From NCBI GenBank assembly GCA_023954375.1, contig JAMLIC010000011.1, forward strand, positions 1-64,000: a DNA stretch of 64,000 nucleotides, given 5' to 3'. The translations under genes and the position numbers were made by a program. Numbering within the stretch: position 1 is the first letter of the stretch; every line of letters begins with the position of its first letter. Positions 48,444 through 56,960 of this stretch are shown piece by piece. Under the pieces are notes generated by a model that saw only the letters and a list, made by a program, of their open reading frames with translations, searched no databases and was not told where the DNA came from. This DNA comes from Planctomycetota bacterium. GTDB lineage: Bacteria; Planctomycetota; J058.

Positions 48444-48712
48444 GGAAGCTCCTCGGAGGGGGATCGGGGCGCCGCGGCCTCGCGCGGCGGCGACCGTGTT
48501 ACGCGCGGCGGGGCCTCGCGTTGGGTCGGTTGGACGCGACGCGGGCCATCATAGTCTCCGCGCCGCGGTCACGGCAGGGCCGCCGGCCCAAGCCGCCGCG
48601 GGGCAGCGGCTTCGCCCCGCTGGCGGTGGGTCGGCAAGATGGATGCCTCCTCCTCGGCCACGGGCGGAACGCAGCGACACGCGAGGCGAGGGCGCGGAGG
48701 ATGAGCCGAGGC
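48444..48712. other. gap upstream of the HtrA-like gene up to the poly-G tract
   Basis: It holds the GGAGG-type ribosome binding site of the HtrA-like gene and, near 48497-48506, a TAACAC stretch on the minus strand that is only a weak -10. No open reading frame of its own is convincing. Part of it (48660-48710) weakly resembles, in reverse, the GC-rich repeat found at 59631 and 63666. Confidence 0.35.
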
Positions 48713-48767
48713 GGGGGGGGGGGGGGGGGGGGGGGGGGGGGCGGGGGGGCCGGGGGGGGGGGGGGGG
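48713..48767. repeat. poly-G tract (G29, C, G7, CC, G16)
   Basis: A 55-base stretch that is G except for three C residues. It lies between the HtrA leader and the 3' end of the group II intron. A second long G run (20 G) is at 63714-63733. Either it is a real hypermutable, G-quadruplex-prone tract, or it is an artefact of two-colour sequencing or assembly; if the latter, the join here is unsafe. Confidence 0.8.
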
Positions 48768-48812
48768 TCCTATCGACCGCGCGCGCGCCGCATCGGCCGG
48801 CATCCGCGCCCG

Positions 48813-48886
48813 ATCGGGGTAGGCCGGGGGGTTGCCCCCCCAGGCCCCCCACAGATCCGGACGTGCCCGATTCGGGCATCCGGCTC
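48813..48886 (-). ncRNA. group II intron domains V and VI
   Basis: Domain V (48853-48886, minus strand) begins GAGCCGGATGCCCG and ends GCACGTCCGGATCT: it has the catalytic AGC triad, a closing loop and the two-base bulge before the distal stem. Domain VI (48813-48852) is a GC-rich hairpin ending CCTACCCC, with an unpaired A positioned as the branch point. Confidence 0.88.
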
Positions 48887-48892
48887 CTCGGG

Positions 48893-50373
48893 TCACGCCT
48901 TCGCTGCGTGGCGGAGGACGGAGCGGGTCGCTCTCGCTGGCGGGAGCGGATAGCGCTCCAGCATGGCGTTGAACTTGGCCCACCCCATCCGAGCGCGCTG
49001 GGAGCGGCGGTCCAGCCACCGCCTCCAGCTGCCCAGAACCCAGAAGCGGAAGCGGGAGAGGGCGGTCGAGTTCCCGGTGATCCCGTAGAACGCAGTGCCC
49101 CGGAGCTTCTGCGCCAGGGCCTGTTGCTGCTCCTTGAGCGACCAGTGGCGGTGCCGGCGACACCAGTCGTCGACGGCCTTCAAGGCACGGCGGAAACGGC
49201 TCGCGGCCGTGTTCTGCTTGACGACCCACCCGCCCTTCCTCGTCCGCGCCCAGAAGTGGCGAAAGCCGAGGAAGTCGAAGTCCTGCGGTTGAGTGCCGAA
49301 GGGGTCTTCGCCCTTTCCGGTGGACCGGTACGTCGGCCGCCTGAATGGGACCAGGCGGGTCTTCTCGGGGTGGAGCGTGAGGCCGTACACCCCGAATCGC
49401 TCGGGGAGGGCGGCCGCTGACCCGGCGCGCGTCGTTCACCGAAGCGAAGACGATCACCAGGTCGTCCGCGTAGCGGACCAGGAAGGCCTTGCCTTCCAGA
49501 CTGGGTCGGATCTCGCTCTCGAACCACGTGTCCACGACCGTGTGGAGGTAGACGTTGGCGAGGAGAGGCGAGATCACTCCACCTTGAGGAGTGCCTTCGT
49601 CGGGGATCTCGAGCGTCCCCTCTTCGAGCACACCTGCCTTGAGCCACTTGTCGATCGTGCGGCGCAGCACGCCGTCACGCACCCGCTGGTCGAGGATCGC
49701 TCGGAGATGGGCGTGGTCCAGGGAGTCGAAGAACTTCCTGATGTCCACCTCGAGCACCCAGCCCCCGTCCATGTCCATCGCTCCTTTCCAGAGGGTCTGG
49801 AGCGCCTGGTGTACTGACCGCTTGGGCCGAAAGCCGTACGAACAGTCCAGGAAGTCCTGCTCGTAGACGGCCTCCAGCGCCATGGTCACCGCCCTCTGGA
49901 GGATCTTGTCCTCGATGGTCGGGATCCCTATGGGTCGGGTTTCTGTGCCGTCCCCTTTGGGAATGTGTACACGCCTCACCGGAGGGGCCCTGTAGGTGCC
50001 AGCCTTGAAGCGTTCCAGCAGGTTCCGGAGGTTGCCCTCCAGACCCTTTGCATACTGGGCCGCCGTCTGGCCATCCACCCCAGGAGCCCCGTCCTTGCGA
50101 GTGCGCCGATAGGCCTCGTGGAGGAAGTCGAAGTCGATATGGTGCGAGAGCGAGGTGAACGCCATGTCCGGGGCGTTCCTCGCCAGTTCCGCGATCCGTC
50201 GAAGTTTCGTGGAGACGGTTGCGGGGCCCTCCCCCTGCCTTCTTTCCTTCCGACGGTGCGTGAGGCCGGCCAGTCGGCCGGCTTCTTCCCGGCGCCCCCT
50301 TCGCTCCGCGGGCTCCTCGGGGAGGGTTACCCCGCCTCCTCGCTACTATGGGGCGCTCTGACCTCTGCTCTCC
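48893..50373 (-). pseudogene. ltrA: group II intron reverse transcriptase/maturase, two frameshifts
   Basis: Read across three frames. Frame 1 (above ~50225) has the N-terminal [12 protein letters not shown]. Frame 2 (~50225 to ~49420) has [50 protein letters not shown], the catalytic YADD ([14 protein letters not shown]) and [18 protein letters not shown]. Frame 3 (~49420 to 48893) has [31 protein letters not shown] and the maturase domain. No HNH endonuclease follows. The breaks lie near G/C-rich runs (about 50225 and 49420), so sequencing error is possible. The true start codon is not identifiable. Confidence 0.85.
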
Positions 50374-50876
50374 TTCCCCTCGCTCGGTCGCCTTCGCTCG
50401 GGGGCACTGCCCTGCTGCCCTGTGTTCGCTCCCGCGGGGCACGGGCTGCGGACCCCCGCGGGCCTGGGTGTTGATAGACCGGTCCCCACCGGTCCGTGAG
50501 GCAGGAGACGAGCAGAGCCTCCCAGGTTCCTGGGGAACCCTCGTGCACATGCCGCGGTCTACGACCCCGCCGAGCCCACGTGCCTGGCATCCGTCACGTG
50601 GGTGCTGCCTTCCGCTCAGCTGAAAGCGTCGGCCTCGGGTTGGATCTTTCGGGGCTCAATACGCGGCCTACGCACTCCCTGTCTACGCCTCGCAGCGTCC
50701 CGTCGCCGGTAGCTGCGCAAGACTCGGTTCCGGCGGTCGCCATCTTTGCCGGGTGGTCGCCCGGGCCTTCTAGCTTCGGGGTCTGCCCACTGGGTTCCGA
50801 CAGGGGGTTTCAGCGTGACCCTACCCGGTCATGGCGTCCTCCCCCTCCAGGCTTCGCCTGGCGCACCAGCCGTCGA

Positions 50877-51917
50877 TCACACCCTGGCGGAGGCGCCCCA
50901 GGGCCCTTCGCCCTCGCGTGGCTCGGGCGCCACGTCGAGGTGCGTGAGGAGGCCGATCAGCCGCGCCACCGGCAGGCCGGTCGCCGCCGAGGCCACGCGC
51001 AGGTCGCCGCCGGCGCGGCGCAGGGCCTGCTCGAGGAAGCGCCGGGTGAACGCCTCCTTCGCCTCGCGGTAGGGCTGCTCGACGAGCGCGTCCAGCGCGT
51101 CGCGCGAGGGGGCCCGCCGGACCTCCTCCGCGGCGGCGCCGGGGCTCGACGGGCGAGCCTGCCGGCGCGCGGCGTCGAGCCGGGCGAGGGCCGCGTCGCG
51201 CTCGGCCTCCATGCGCTCGGTGCGCCGCTTGAGCAGGGCCGCGCGCCGGCCGAGGCGATGCACCTGCGCCACCCGCAGGAGCGCCAGGGCCGCGTGGCGC
51301 GCGAAGCTCCGCAGCAGCGACTGCTGCGCCTTCGTGAACGGGCGTCGCCGCTCGGGGTCGTCGAGGACCAGCGCGCCGAGGAGCTCGCCGCCGGCCTCGA
51401 GCGGCACGCAGGCGACGGCGCCCAGGCGCAGCCCGCCCGCGTGCCCGTGGCCGAGGATCCCGCCGTGCTGGACGTCGCCCTCGATCAGCGTCTCGCGGGC
51501 CTCGAGCGCCCGGTTGAGCATCCGCCGCAGGACCTTGACCTCCGGCGCGCGCCGCCGCTCATCGTCGAAGCCGCGGGTCGCCTTCACCTTGTATTTGTGC
51601 GTCAGCGCGTCGTCCGTCGACACGCGCAGGGCGAGCATCCCGCGCGTGAGGCCGCTCACGGAGAGCGCGAGGTCCAGCAGCTCGCGGCGGAGCGTCACGA
51701 GGTCGGGCGCGCCGCCGAGGAAGTGGATGACCTCCTGCAGGCGCCGCAGGTCCAGCACCTCCTGCCGCAGCTCGTCGAGCTCGGCCTCGACGTCCTGAAC
51801 GGCGTCCGACGCGGCGTCGGCCACCCCCGAGGGCGGCGGGGTCACGGCGCGGACGCGTCCCGACGAGCGCAGGCGCTTCAGCTCGCTCCGCCGGATCCTG
51901 CCGCTGCGACGCTCCAT
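50877..51917 (-). CDS. GAF-domain regulator with C-terminal Fis-type helix-turn-helix
   Basis: 346 residues. An N-terminal basic segment and coiled coil (~10-65) is followed by a GAF domain (~70-215: LALSVSGLTRGMLALRVSTDD ... ACVPLEAGGELLGALVLDDP), a second coiled coil (~220-260) and a C-terminal HTH_8/Fis helix bundle (~290-335: FTRRFLEQALRRAGGDLRVASAATGLPVARLIGLLTHL). It looks like an NtrC-type activator without the AAA+ ATPase domain, so it probably binds DNA but does not remodel sigma-54 polymerase. A TAGCAT box nine bases before the ATG supports the start. The group II intron sits 10 bases after its stop. Confidence 0.78.
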   Translation of the reverse strand: MERRSGRIRRSELKRLRSSGRVRAVTPPPSGVADAASDAVQDVEAELDELRQEVLDLRRLQEVIHFLGGAPDLVTLRRELLDLALSVSGLTRGMLALRVSTDDALTHKYKVKATRGFDDERRRAPEVKVLRRMLNRALEARETLIEGDVQHGGILGHGHAGGLRLGAVACVPLEAGGELLGALVLDDPERRRPFTKAQQSLLRSFARHAALALLRVAQVHRLGRRAALLKRRTERMEAERDAALARLDAARRQARPSSPGAAAEEVRRAPSRDALDALVEQPYREAKEAFTRRFLEQALRRAGGDLRVASAATGLPVARLIGLLTHLDVAPEPREGEGPWGASARV

Positions 51918-51926
51918 GACCCGAGC

Positions 51927-51932
51927 ATGCTA
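51927..51932 (-). promoter_or_regulatory. -10-like box TAGCAT upstream of the GAF-Fis regulator
   Basis: TAGCAT on the minus strand ends nine bases before the ATG at 51917, again at leaderless-type spacing. Confidence 0.35.
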
Positions 51933-52049
51933 CGGCGACACGCCGCGTCATGTCCATCACTTTCCCGGTCCGCCGCCTGGACCATCGCCGTAAATCCAGA
52001 GCGAGGCACGTGTTCAGGTGTTTGATCCAGCCCCGCCCCTTCAGGGCCG

Positions 52050-52637
52050 CTACGGAAAGCCGCCGAACACGGGGCCGATCCCACGCTGGAGCGACCAAGG
52101 GTCGAGCGCGGGCCCCATGCGGCGCGGCTGGTAGCGCCGGCGGTCGCCGTTCGGGCCGGGGACGAACGTGGTCGATGCGAGGAGGCGTCCGGCCTCGGTG
52201 CCCACCGACCACACGAGCTCGAACCCCGTCACCTGCCGCATGCGGACGCCCGGCGGGAGGCTGTAGATGAGGACGAGCCGCCCCGTGCTCCGGGGCCCGA
52301 CCTCGGCGCTCCCCAGCACCTGGCCGGGGCCGCTGAGGACCAGGAGCGGCTCGGCGTCGCCCGTGCGGACCTCGAGCTCGGCGCCCTCGGCGTCGAAGCG
52401 CATGGGCGTGTCCGTGTCGTTGCGCAGGCGGACGCTCAGCTCGATGAACCGCTCGGCCCCCGGGTCACCCTCACGGACCGGGTCGGCCCACAGCCGGACG
52501 GCGCCGAGCCGGCGGTCGCCGACCTCGAGCGGGTAGTCGATCACCGGGGCGGTGCGCCCGCTGATCGGCCGGACCGCGTCCGACTGCGCGCATCCGGCGA
52601 GCGCGGCCACCCCTGCCATGATCAGGGCGCGGCGCAT
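52050..52637 (-). CDS. lipoprotein, paralogue of the upstream gene (YcfL/DUF1425-like)
   Basis: 195 residues; lipobox AALAGC (Cys ~16). A single beta-sandwich domain follows: RFIELSVRLRNDTDTPMRFDAEGAELEVRTGD, STGRLVLIYSLPPGVRMRQVTGFELVWSVG. The tail is Arg/Pro-rich (DRRRYQPRRMGP). The core pattern RxRNDxxxPMRxDxxxxxLE is shared with the gene at 52639-53307, one base upstream on the same strand, showing a tandem duplication. The fold resembles YcfL-type (DUF1425) lipoproteins, which in Enterobacteria lie next to lpoB; this is a weak resemblance. Confidence 0.6.
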   Translation of the reverse strand: MRRALIMAGVAALAGCAQSDAVRPISGRTAPVIDYPLEVGDRRLGAVRLWADPVREGDPGAERFIELSVRLRNDTDTPMRFDAEGAELEVRTGDAEPLLVLSGPGQVLGSAEVGPRSTGRLVLIYSLPPGVRMRQVTGFELVWSVGTEAGRLLASTTFVPGPNGDRRRYQPRRMGPALDPWSLQRGIGPVFGGFP

Positions 52638-52638
52638 C

Positions 52639-53307
52639 TCACCACCAGTAGCCGTAGCGGTAGCCAGCGCCGAAGCCCAGGCCCCAGGGGTACGTCCCCC
52701 ACGCGCCGAGGTACGGCGCGCCGTAGGGGTAGCCGTACGGGTAGTAGTAGTAGCCGCGGTCGTCCTCGGCCCGGCGGAACATCGTCGCGCGCGTCATGCG
52801 CTCGCCGCCGACCTCGAGCGCCCAGACCAGCTCGTAGCCGCGGACCTGCTCGAGCCGCACCCCGGCGGGCAGCGCGTAGAGGAGCTCGACCCGCTCCAGG
52901 CGACCCGGGCCGACGTCGACGAGGCCGTTGACGAGCGCCGGCGTGTCGACGACGAAGATGCGGTCCTCGTCCGTGTGGATCTCGAGGTCCGTCGCGCGCA
53001 GGTCGAGGCGCATCGGGACCTCGGCGTCGTTGCGGATGCGCACGCCGATCTGGATGAGCCGCTTGCGGTCCGCCGGCAGCTGCGCCTCCCGCGGCGGCGG
53101 GCCCACCGACCACACCTTCACGTGCCCCACGTCCCGGTCGTCCATGCGGACGTCGTAGTGGGACGCCGCGAGCTCCACCGGCACCGTCCGGTCGGCGGCG
53201 AGCGGGCGGAACTCGGGCGTCGTCCCGCAGCCCGCGAGGGCGGCGGCCGCCGCCACCGTCGCCGTCAGCGCGCGCGCGCGCCCTCCGCCCCGTACGCCCG
53301 TGGACAT
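52639..53307 (-). CDS. lipoprotein, paralogue of the downstream gene, with a Tyr/Gly-rich tail
   Basis: 222 residues, ATG preceded by GGGAGGCTGCC. Lipobox AALAGC. The beta domain matches its neighbour: LIQIGVRIRNDAEVPMRLDLRATDLEIHTDED, RLERVELLYALPAGVRLEQVRGYELVWALE. The C-terminal ~45 residues are extraordinary: YYYYPYGYPYGAPYLGAW followed by more Tyr/Gly/Trp, a low-complexity aromatic tail suited to surface adhesion or wall interaction (inference). It ends one base before the next gene starts, so the pair is an operon. Confidence 0.65.
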   Translation of the reverse strand: MSTGVRGGGRARALTATVAAAAALAGCGTTPEFRPLAADRTVPVELAASHYDVRMDDRDVGHVKVWSVGPPPREAQLPADRKRLIQIGVRIRNDAEVPMRLDLRATDLEIHTDEDRIFVVDTPALVNGLVDVGPGRLERVELLYALPAGVRLEQVRGYELVWALEVGGERMTRATMFRRAEDDRGYYYYPYGYPYGAPYLGAWGTYPWGLGFGAGYRYGYWW

Positions 53308-53479
53308 GGCAGCCTCCCGGCCGGGCGGCGCCCGGCCGTCGACCGCATTTGCAAGCGGCGGGCCGGCCCGCCGGGAGCATGGCCGCGCGCGCGGAGGAGG
53401 GACGCGCGCGCCCGCCCCGGGACGCCCCCGACCCTGCCCGAGCCTGGTGGACCGACGGCCGCCGCGCCTCGCGCGTCGC

Positions 53480-53485
53480 TAGAAT
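53480..53485 (+). promoter_or_regulatory. -10-like box TAGAAT, leaderless-type promoter of the YkgJ-like gene
   Basis: TAGAAT (5 of 6 to consensus) ends seven bases before GTG 53493, so transcription would start at the start codon. No -35 box is visible. Confidence 0.45.
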
Positions 53486-53492
53486 CGCGGCC

Positions 53493-53822
53493 GTGCCCGA
53501 CCTCGACTGCGAGCGCTGCGGGGCCTGCTGCCGCGCCCAGCCGCCGTTCGGCGGCGGCGTGTTCGTCCGCCTCGGGCCGGCGGACCTGGCTCGCCTGCTC
53601 CCGGCCGAGGCCGCCCGGCTCGTGGTGGCCGCCCCGGACGGCCGGCGCGCCCTGCCGCTCGCCCACGCCCCGGGCGGGCACCAGGTGTGCGCGGCCCTGC
53701 GAGGGCGCATCGGGGCCGCGGTCGCCTGCGAGGTCTACCCGCGCCGCCCCGACGCCTGCCGCGGGCTCGAGCGGGGCTCCGACGCGTGCCGGCTCGCGCG
53801 AGAGGAGGCGGGCCTCGCGTGA
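53493..53822 (+). CDS. YkgJ-type zinc/iron-cluster protein (CxxCxxCC)
   Basis: 109 residues from a GTG. The N-terminus DCERCGACCRAQPPF has the CxxCxxCC motif. A second cysteine set (HQVCAALRGRIGAAVACEVYPRRPDACR) completes the pattern C...C.{4,}C..YP.RP..C of the YkgJ/UPF0153 family, thought to bind a metal or Fe-S centre. The function is not established. The start fits a TAGAAT box seven bases upstream. The following response regulator gene begins 72 bases later. Confidence 0.8.
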   Translation: MPDLDCERCGACCRAQPPFGGGVFVRLGPADLARLLPAEAARLVVAAPDGRRALPLAHAPGGHQVCAALRGRIGAAVACEVYPRRPDACRGLERGSDACRLAREEAGLA

Positions 53823-53894
53823 GCGGCGCGCGCGTCCCTTGCGACCCCGACGCGCCGGGGTACGAAAGATGGGCGCGGGGGCGCGGCGGACGAG

Positions 53895-54293
53895 GTGGTG
53901 AGAGCGGTCGTTCATGGGTGTCGCCGGCGCGGGGTCCTCGTCGTCGAGGACGACGAGGACGTGCGCGACGCCCTGCTCATGCTGATCGAGGACGGGACGG
54001 TGCAGCCGGTCGTCGGCGCGGCCGACGGCCGCCAGGCGATCGACTACCTCGAGGACCACCCGCCGCCGTGCCTGATCATCCTGGACCTCATGATGCCGGT
54101 GCTCAACGGCTGGCAGGTGCTCGAGTGGCTGGCCGAGCACCCGTGCCTCTGCCGCGTGCCCGTCGTGGTCGTGTCGGCGGCCGCCCCCGACCGCGTGCGC
54201 CTCGCCGTCGACCGGCACCGCCTCGCCGGCTTCCTGCAGAAGCCGCTCCGGGGCGACGAGCTCATGGCCGTGGTCTCGCGCCACTGCTCCTGA
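53895..54293 (+). CDS. single-domain response regulator
   Basis: 132 residues from tandem GTG codons. It is a complete receiver domain with no output domain: acidic pocket VVEDDEDVR, phosphoacceptor Asp in CLIILDLMMPVLNGWQV, Thr/Ser position in VVVVSAAAP and the conserved Lys in FLQKPLRGDEL. As a CheY-type protein it would act by protein-protein contact. It is convergent with the ethylene-receptor-like hybrid kinase gene (16 bases apart), whose second kinase module has no receiver of its own, so it is a likely phosphotransfer partner (inference). Confidence 0.88.
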   Translation: MVRAVVHGCRRRGVLVVEDDEDVRDALLMLIEDGTVQPVVGAADGRQAIDYLEDHPPPCLIILDLMMPVLNGWQVLEWLAEHPCLCRVPVVVVSAAAPDRVRLAVDRHRLAGFLQKPLRGDELMAVVSRHCS

Positions 54294-54309
54294 CCGCGCT
54301 CGCGGCGGC

Positions 54310-56769
54310 TCACCGCTCGAGCGGCGGCAGCAGCACCGTGAACGTGCTGCCCTCGCCGACCGCGCTCGTCAGCTCGATGCGACCGCCCAGGCCGCGGGCG
54401 AGCTCGCGCGCGATCGTCAGGCCGAGCCCCATGCCCGGGGTGGTCTTGTGCTCGACGGTCTCGACGTGCCGGAAGGGCTCGAAGACCAGCGCCTGGTCGG
54501 CGAGGCGGATCCCGGGGCCGGTGTCGCTGACGCGCACGATCACGCCGCCCTCGGGGGCCGGCGCCGCCGCGAGCTCCACGCGCCCGCGCTCGGTGAACTT
54601 GACGGCGTTGCCCGCCAGGTTGACCAGGATCGTCCGCACGAGCCGCCCGTCCGAGCGCAGCCGCGGGAGGTCCGGCGGCACGGTCGCCACCAGCGCCAGG
54701 CCCTTCTGCTCGGCGCGCGGGCCCAGCTCGTCGAGCAGGTCGGCGACGAGCGCGCCCACGTCGACCTCCTCCGGCCGCACCTCCACCCGCCCCGACTCGA
54801 GCCGCGCGACGTGCAGGAGCGACTCGACCAGCTCGAGCAGGCGCCCGGCCGAGCGGCGCATCCGGCGCACGGCGTCGGCCTGGCGCTCCGGGCCCGCCCC
54901 GGCGCCGCGCTCGATGAGCTCGAGCTGGAGGAGGAGCGTCGACAGCGGCGTGCGCAGCTCGTGCGAGACGAGGTTCAGGAGGTCGCCCTTGGCGCGGCTC
55001 GCCTGCTCGGCGAAGTCGCGCGCCGCCTGCGCCGCGTCGAGCGCCCGCCGGAGGTCGCGCTTCGCCGCGGCGACCTCGGCCGCGAGCCCGGCGAGGTCCT
55101 GCTCGCGCCGCTCGACCTCGCCCTCGAGCACGTCGCGCGCCCGCTTGATCGTCACGAGGTTGGCGACGCGCGCCCGCAGCTCCTCGAGGGAGAACGGCTT
55201 GCTCAGGTAGTCCTGCGCGCCGCCGCGCAGGAGGCGCACGCGCAGCTCGTCGTCGGCCTTCGCCGTGAGCAGGACGATCGGCACCCGGTCGAACGCCGGG
55301 CGGGCGCGGAGCGCCTCGACGAGCTGCTCGCCGGACATGCCGGGCATCATGACGTCGGTGAGCACGAGGTCGGGCGGCGCGCCGAGCGCGCGCTCGAGCC
55401 CCTCCTGGCCGTCGGCGGCGACCTCGACCCGGTGGTCGGCCGCGAGCCCCTCGGCCACGAAGCGCCGCATGTCCGGGTCGTCCTCCACGACGAGCACGGT
55501 CGAGGCCCGCTCGCCCGCCGGCGCCGCCGGCGCGGCCGGGGTCGAGGCCGGCGCGCGCAGGGCGTCGAGCGCCTGCTGGACGCTCGGGCTCGGCCCGGCC
55601 GGCGCGTCGGGCTCCGCCGGGGCGACCGCCCCGGCGACGGCGGCGGCGCGCGGGAGCGTGACGACGAACCGCGCGCCGCCCTCCGGCGCCGAGTCGACGG
55701 CGATCGTCCCCTCGTGCACGGCGACGAGGTCGCGCGCGATCGCCAGGCCGAGCCCCGTGCCGCCGAAGCGCCGCGCGTCGCCCGCGTCGAGCTGCTCGAA
55801 GCGCTCGAACACGCGGTCGCGCTCCTCGGCCGGGATCCCGGGCCCGCTGTCGCGCACCTCGAGGCGTCGCCGCCGGCCCTCCTCCTCGGCCAGGACCACG
55901 CGCACGCGCCCGCCCTCCGGAGTGAACTTGAGCGCGTTCGAGAGCAGGTTGACGAGCACGCGCTCGATCATGTCGGCGTCGACCTGCGCCTCGACCGCCC
56001 CGGGCGCGTCGACCGCGAGGTCGACCCCGCGCTGCCGCGCGTGGCCCTCGAAGTGGGCCGTCGTGGCGCGCACGAGCCGCGCCAGGTCGACCTCGGCCAG
56101 CCGCGGCGCCAGCTTCCCCGCCTCGAGGCGCGCCACGTCGAGGAGGTCGTTGACGTGCTTGAGCACCGTCCGCGCGCTGCGCGCGATCAGCTCCAGGTCT
56201 CGCCGCAGCTCGGGGGGAGCGTCCCCGCGGCCCAGCCAGGCCTCCGCGGGGCCGAGGACGAGCGTCAGCGGCGTGCGGAGCTCGTGGCTCACGTTGGCGA
56301 AGAACTGCGCCTTGACGCGCTCGAGCTCGCGGGTGCGGTCGAGGAGCTGCCCGAGCTCCGCGTGCGCCCGCTCGAGCGCGAGCCCGCGCTCGTGCGCGGC
56401 CCGCGCCGCCTCGGCGAGCGCCACCGCCTTGGGGACGAGCGGCGGCAGGAGCAGCGCCGTGCCCACCGACGCCACGGCGGTGAGCACCTTCAGCCACGCC
56501 GCCGGCCAGTAGTCCGCCCGCCAGGTGTTCCACACCTCCATGAGGTGCGTCCCCCCGCAGGTGACAATGAACACGGCGAAGGCCAGGTACATCCACTCGA
56601 ACGGGATGTCCCGGATGCGCCGGATCAGGTAGACGAGCGTGAGGAAGATCGACACGTACGCCGCGCCGATGAGCACGTCCGAGGCGGCGTGCGTCCACAC
56701 CAGCGCCGGCTCCCACAGGTAGCACGTGCCGTGGGGCAGGAAGTCGAAGGCGAGGAGGTCGAGGGTCAC
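54310..56769 (-). CDS. ethylene-receptor-like hybrid histidine kinase (EBD-HK-REC-HK)
   Basis: 819 residues from GTG 56769. Residues ~1-115 form a three-helix ethylene-binding domain: FDFLPHGTCYLW, then Asp31 and Tyr38 (SDVLIGAAYVSI), then Cys71 and His75 (IVTCGGTHLMEVW). All four lie at the same mutual spacing as Asp25, Tyr32, Cys65 and His69 of plant ETR1, which bind Cu(I) and ethylene. Then: coiled coil; HisKA with His162 (FFANVSHELRTPL) and HATPase (to ~375); receiver (~424-540, Asp472 in LVLTDVMMPGM, SKPFS); a second HisKA (His603, LVSHELRTPL) and HATPase to the end. A longer upstream frame exists but has non-coding composition. Confidence 0.9.
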   Translation of the reverse strand: MTLDLLAFDFLPHGTCYLWEPALVWTHAASDVLIGAAYVSIFLTLVYLIRRIRDIPFEWMYLAFAVFIVTCGGTHLMEVWNTWRADYWPAAWLKVLTAVASVGTALLLPPLVPKAVALAEAARAAHERGLALERAHAELGQLLDRTRELERVKAQFFANVSHELRTPLTLVLGPAEAWLGRGDAPPELRRDLELIARSARTVLKHVNDLLDVARLEAGKLAPRLAEVDLARLVRATTAHFEGHARQRGVDLAVDAPGAVEAQVDADMIERVLVNLLSNALKFTPEGGRVRVVLAEEEGRRRRLEVRDSGPGIPAEERDRVFERFEQLDAGDARRFGGTGLGLAIARDLVAVHEGTIAVDSAPEGGARFVVTLPRAAAVAGAVAPAEPDAPAGPSPSVQQALDALRAPASTPAAPAAPAGERASTVLVVEDDPDMRRFVAEGLAADHRVEVAADGQEGLERALGAPPDLVLTDVMMPGMSGEQLVEALRARPAFDRVPIVLLTAKADDELRVRLLRGGAQDYLSKPFSLEELRARVANLVTIKRARDVLEGEVERREQDLAGLAAEVAAAKRDLRRALDAAQAARDFAEQASRAKGDLLNLVSHELRTPLSTLLLQLELIERGAGAGPERQADAVRRMRRSAGRLLELVESLLHVARLESGRVEVRPEEVDVGALVADLLDELGPRAEQKGLALVATVPPDLPRLRSDGRLVRTILVNLAGNAVKFTERGRVELAAAPAPEGGVIVRVSDTGPGIRLADQALVFEPFRHVETVEHKTTPGMGLGLTIARELARGLGGRIELTSAVGEGSTFTVLLPPLER

Positions 56770-56960
56770 GATGCGCTCCGCGCGGAGGCGCCTGCCCCCC
56801 GACGGCGCGACACACGGGGAGGCTACCACGGCGGCACGCGGCGCGCCCAAGCCCTGGCGGCGCGCCCCCTCGCGCCGCGGGTCGGCGGCGGGACCATCCC
56901 CCTCCCGCGCGCGACGCACTAGCTTCGTCGAGCGGGGGGGAGCTCTGGGAAGGGCTCCTC

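Larger units (their letters stand above)
48813..50866 (-). mobile_element. group II intron, degenerate, without endonuclease domain
   Basis: About 2,054 bases on the minus strand. The 5' end at 50866 reads GTGCGCCAGGCGAAGCCTGG, a typical group II GUGYG start and domain I stem. The 3' end near 48813 closes domain VI (CTACCCCGAT). Domain V is at 48853-48886. The encoded reverse transcriptase/maturase is broken by two frameshifts. It is inserted 10 bases after the TGA of the GAF-Fis regulator gene and so does not interrupt a coding sequence. The 5' boundary is well supported by motif; the 3' boundary may be off by one or two bases. Confidence 0.85.

Noticed and set aside
48893..50373. Diversity-generating retroelement, retron or Abi reverse transcriptase
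   Set aside because: A group II intron domain V/VI follows, a GUGCG end precedes, and the maturase region is present; no template/variable repeat pair was seen.
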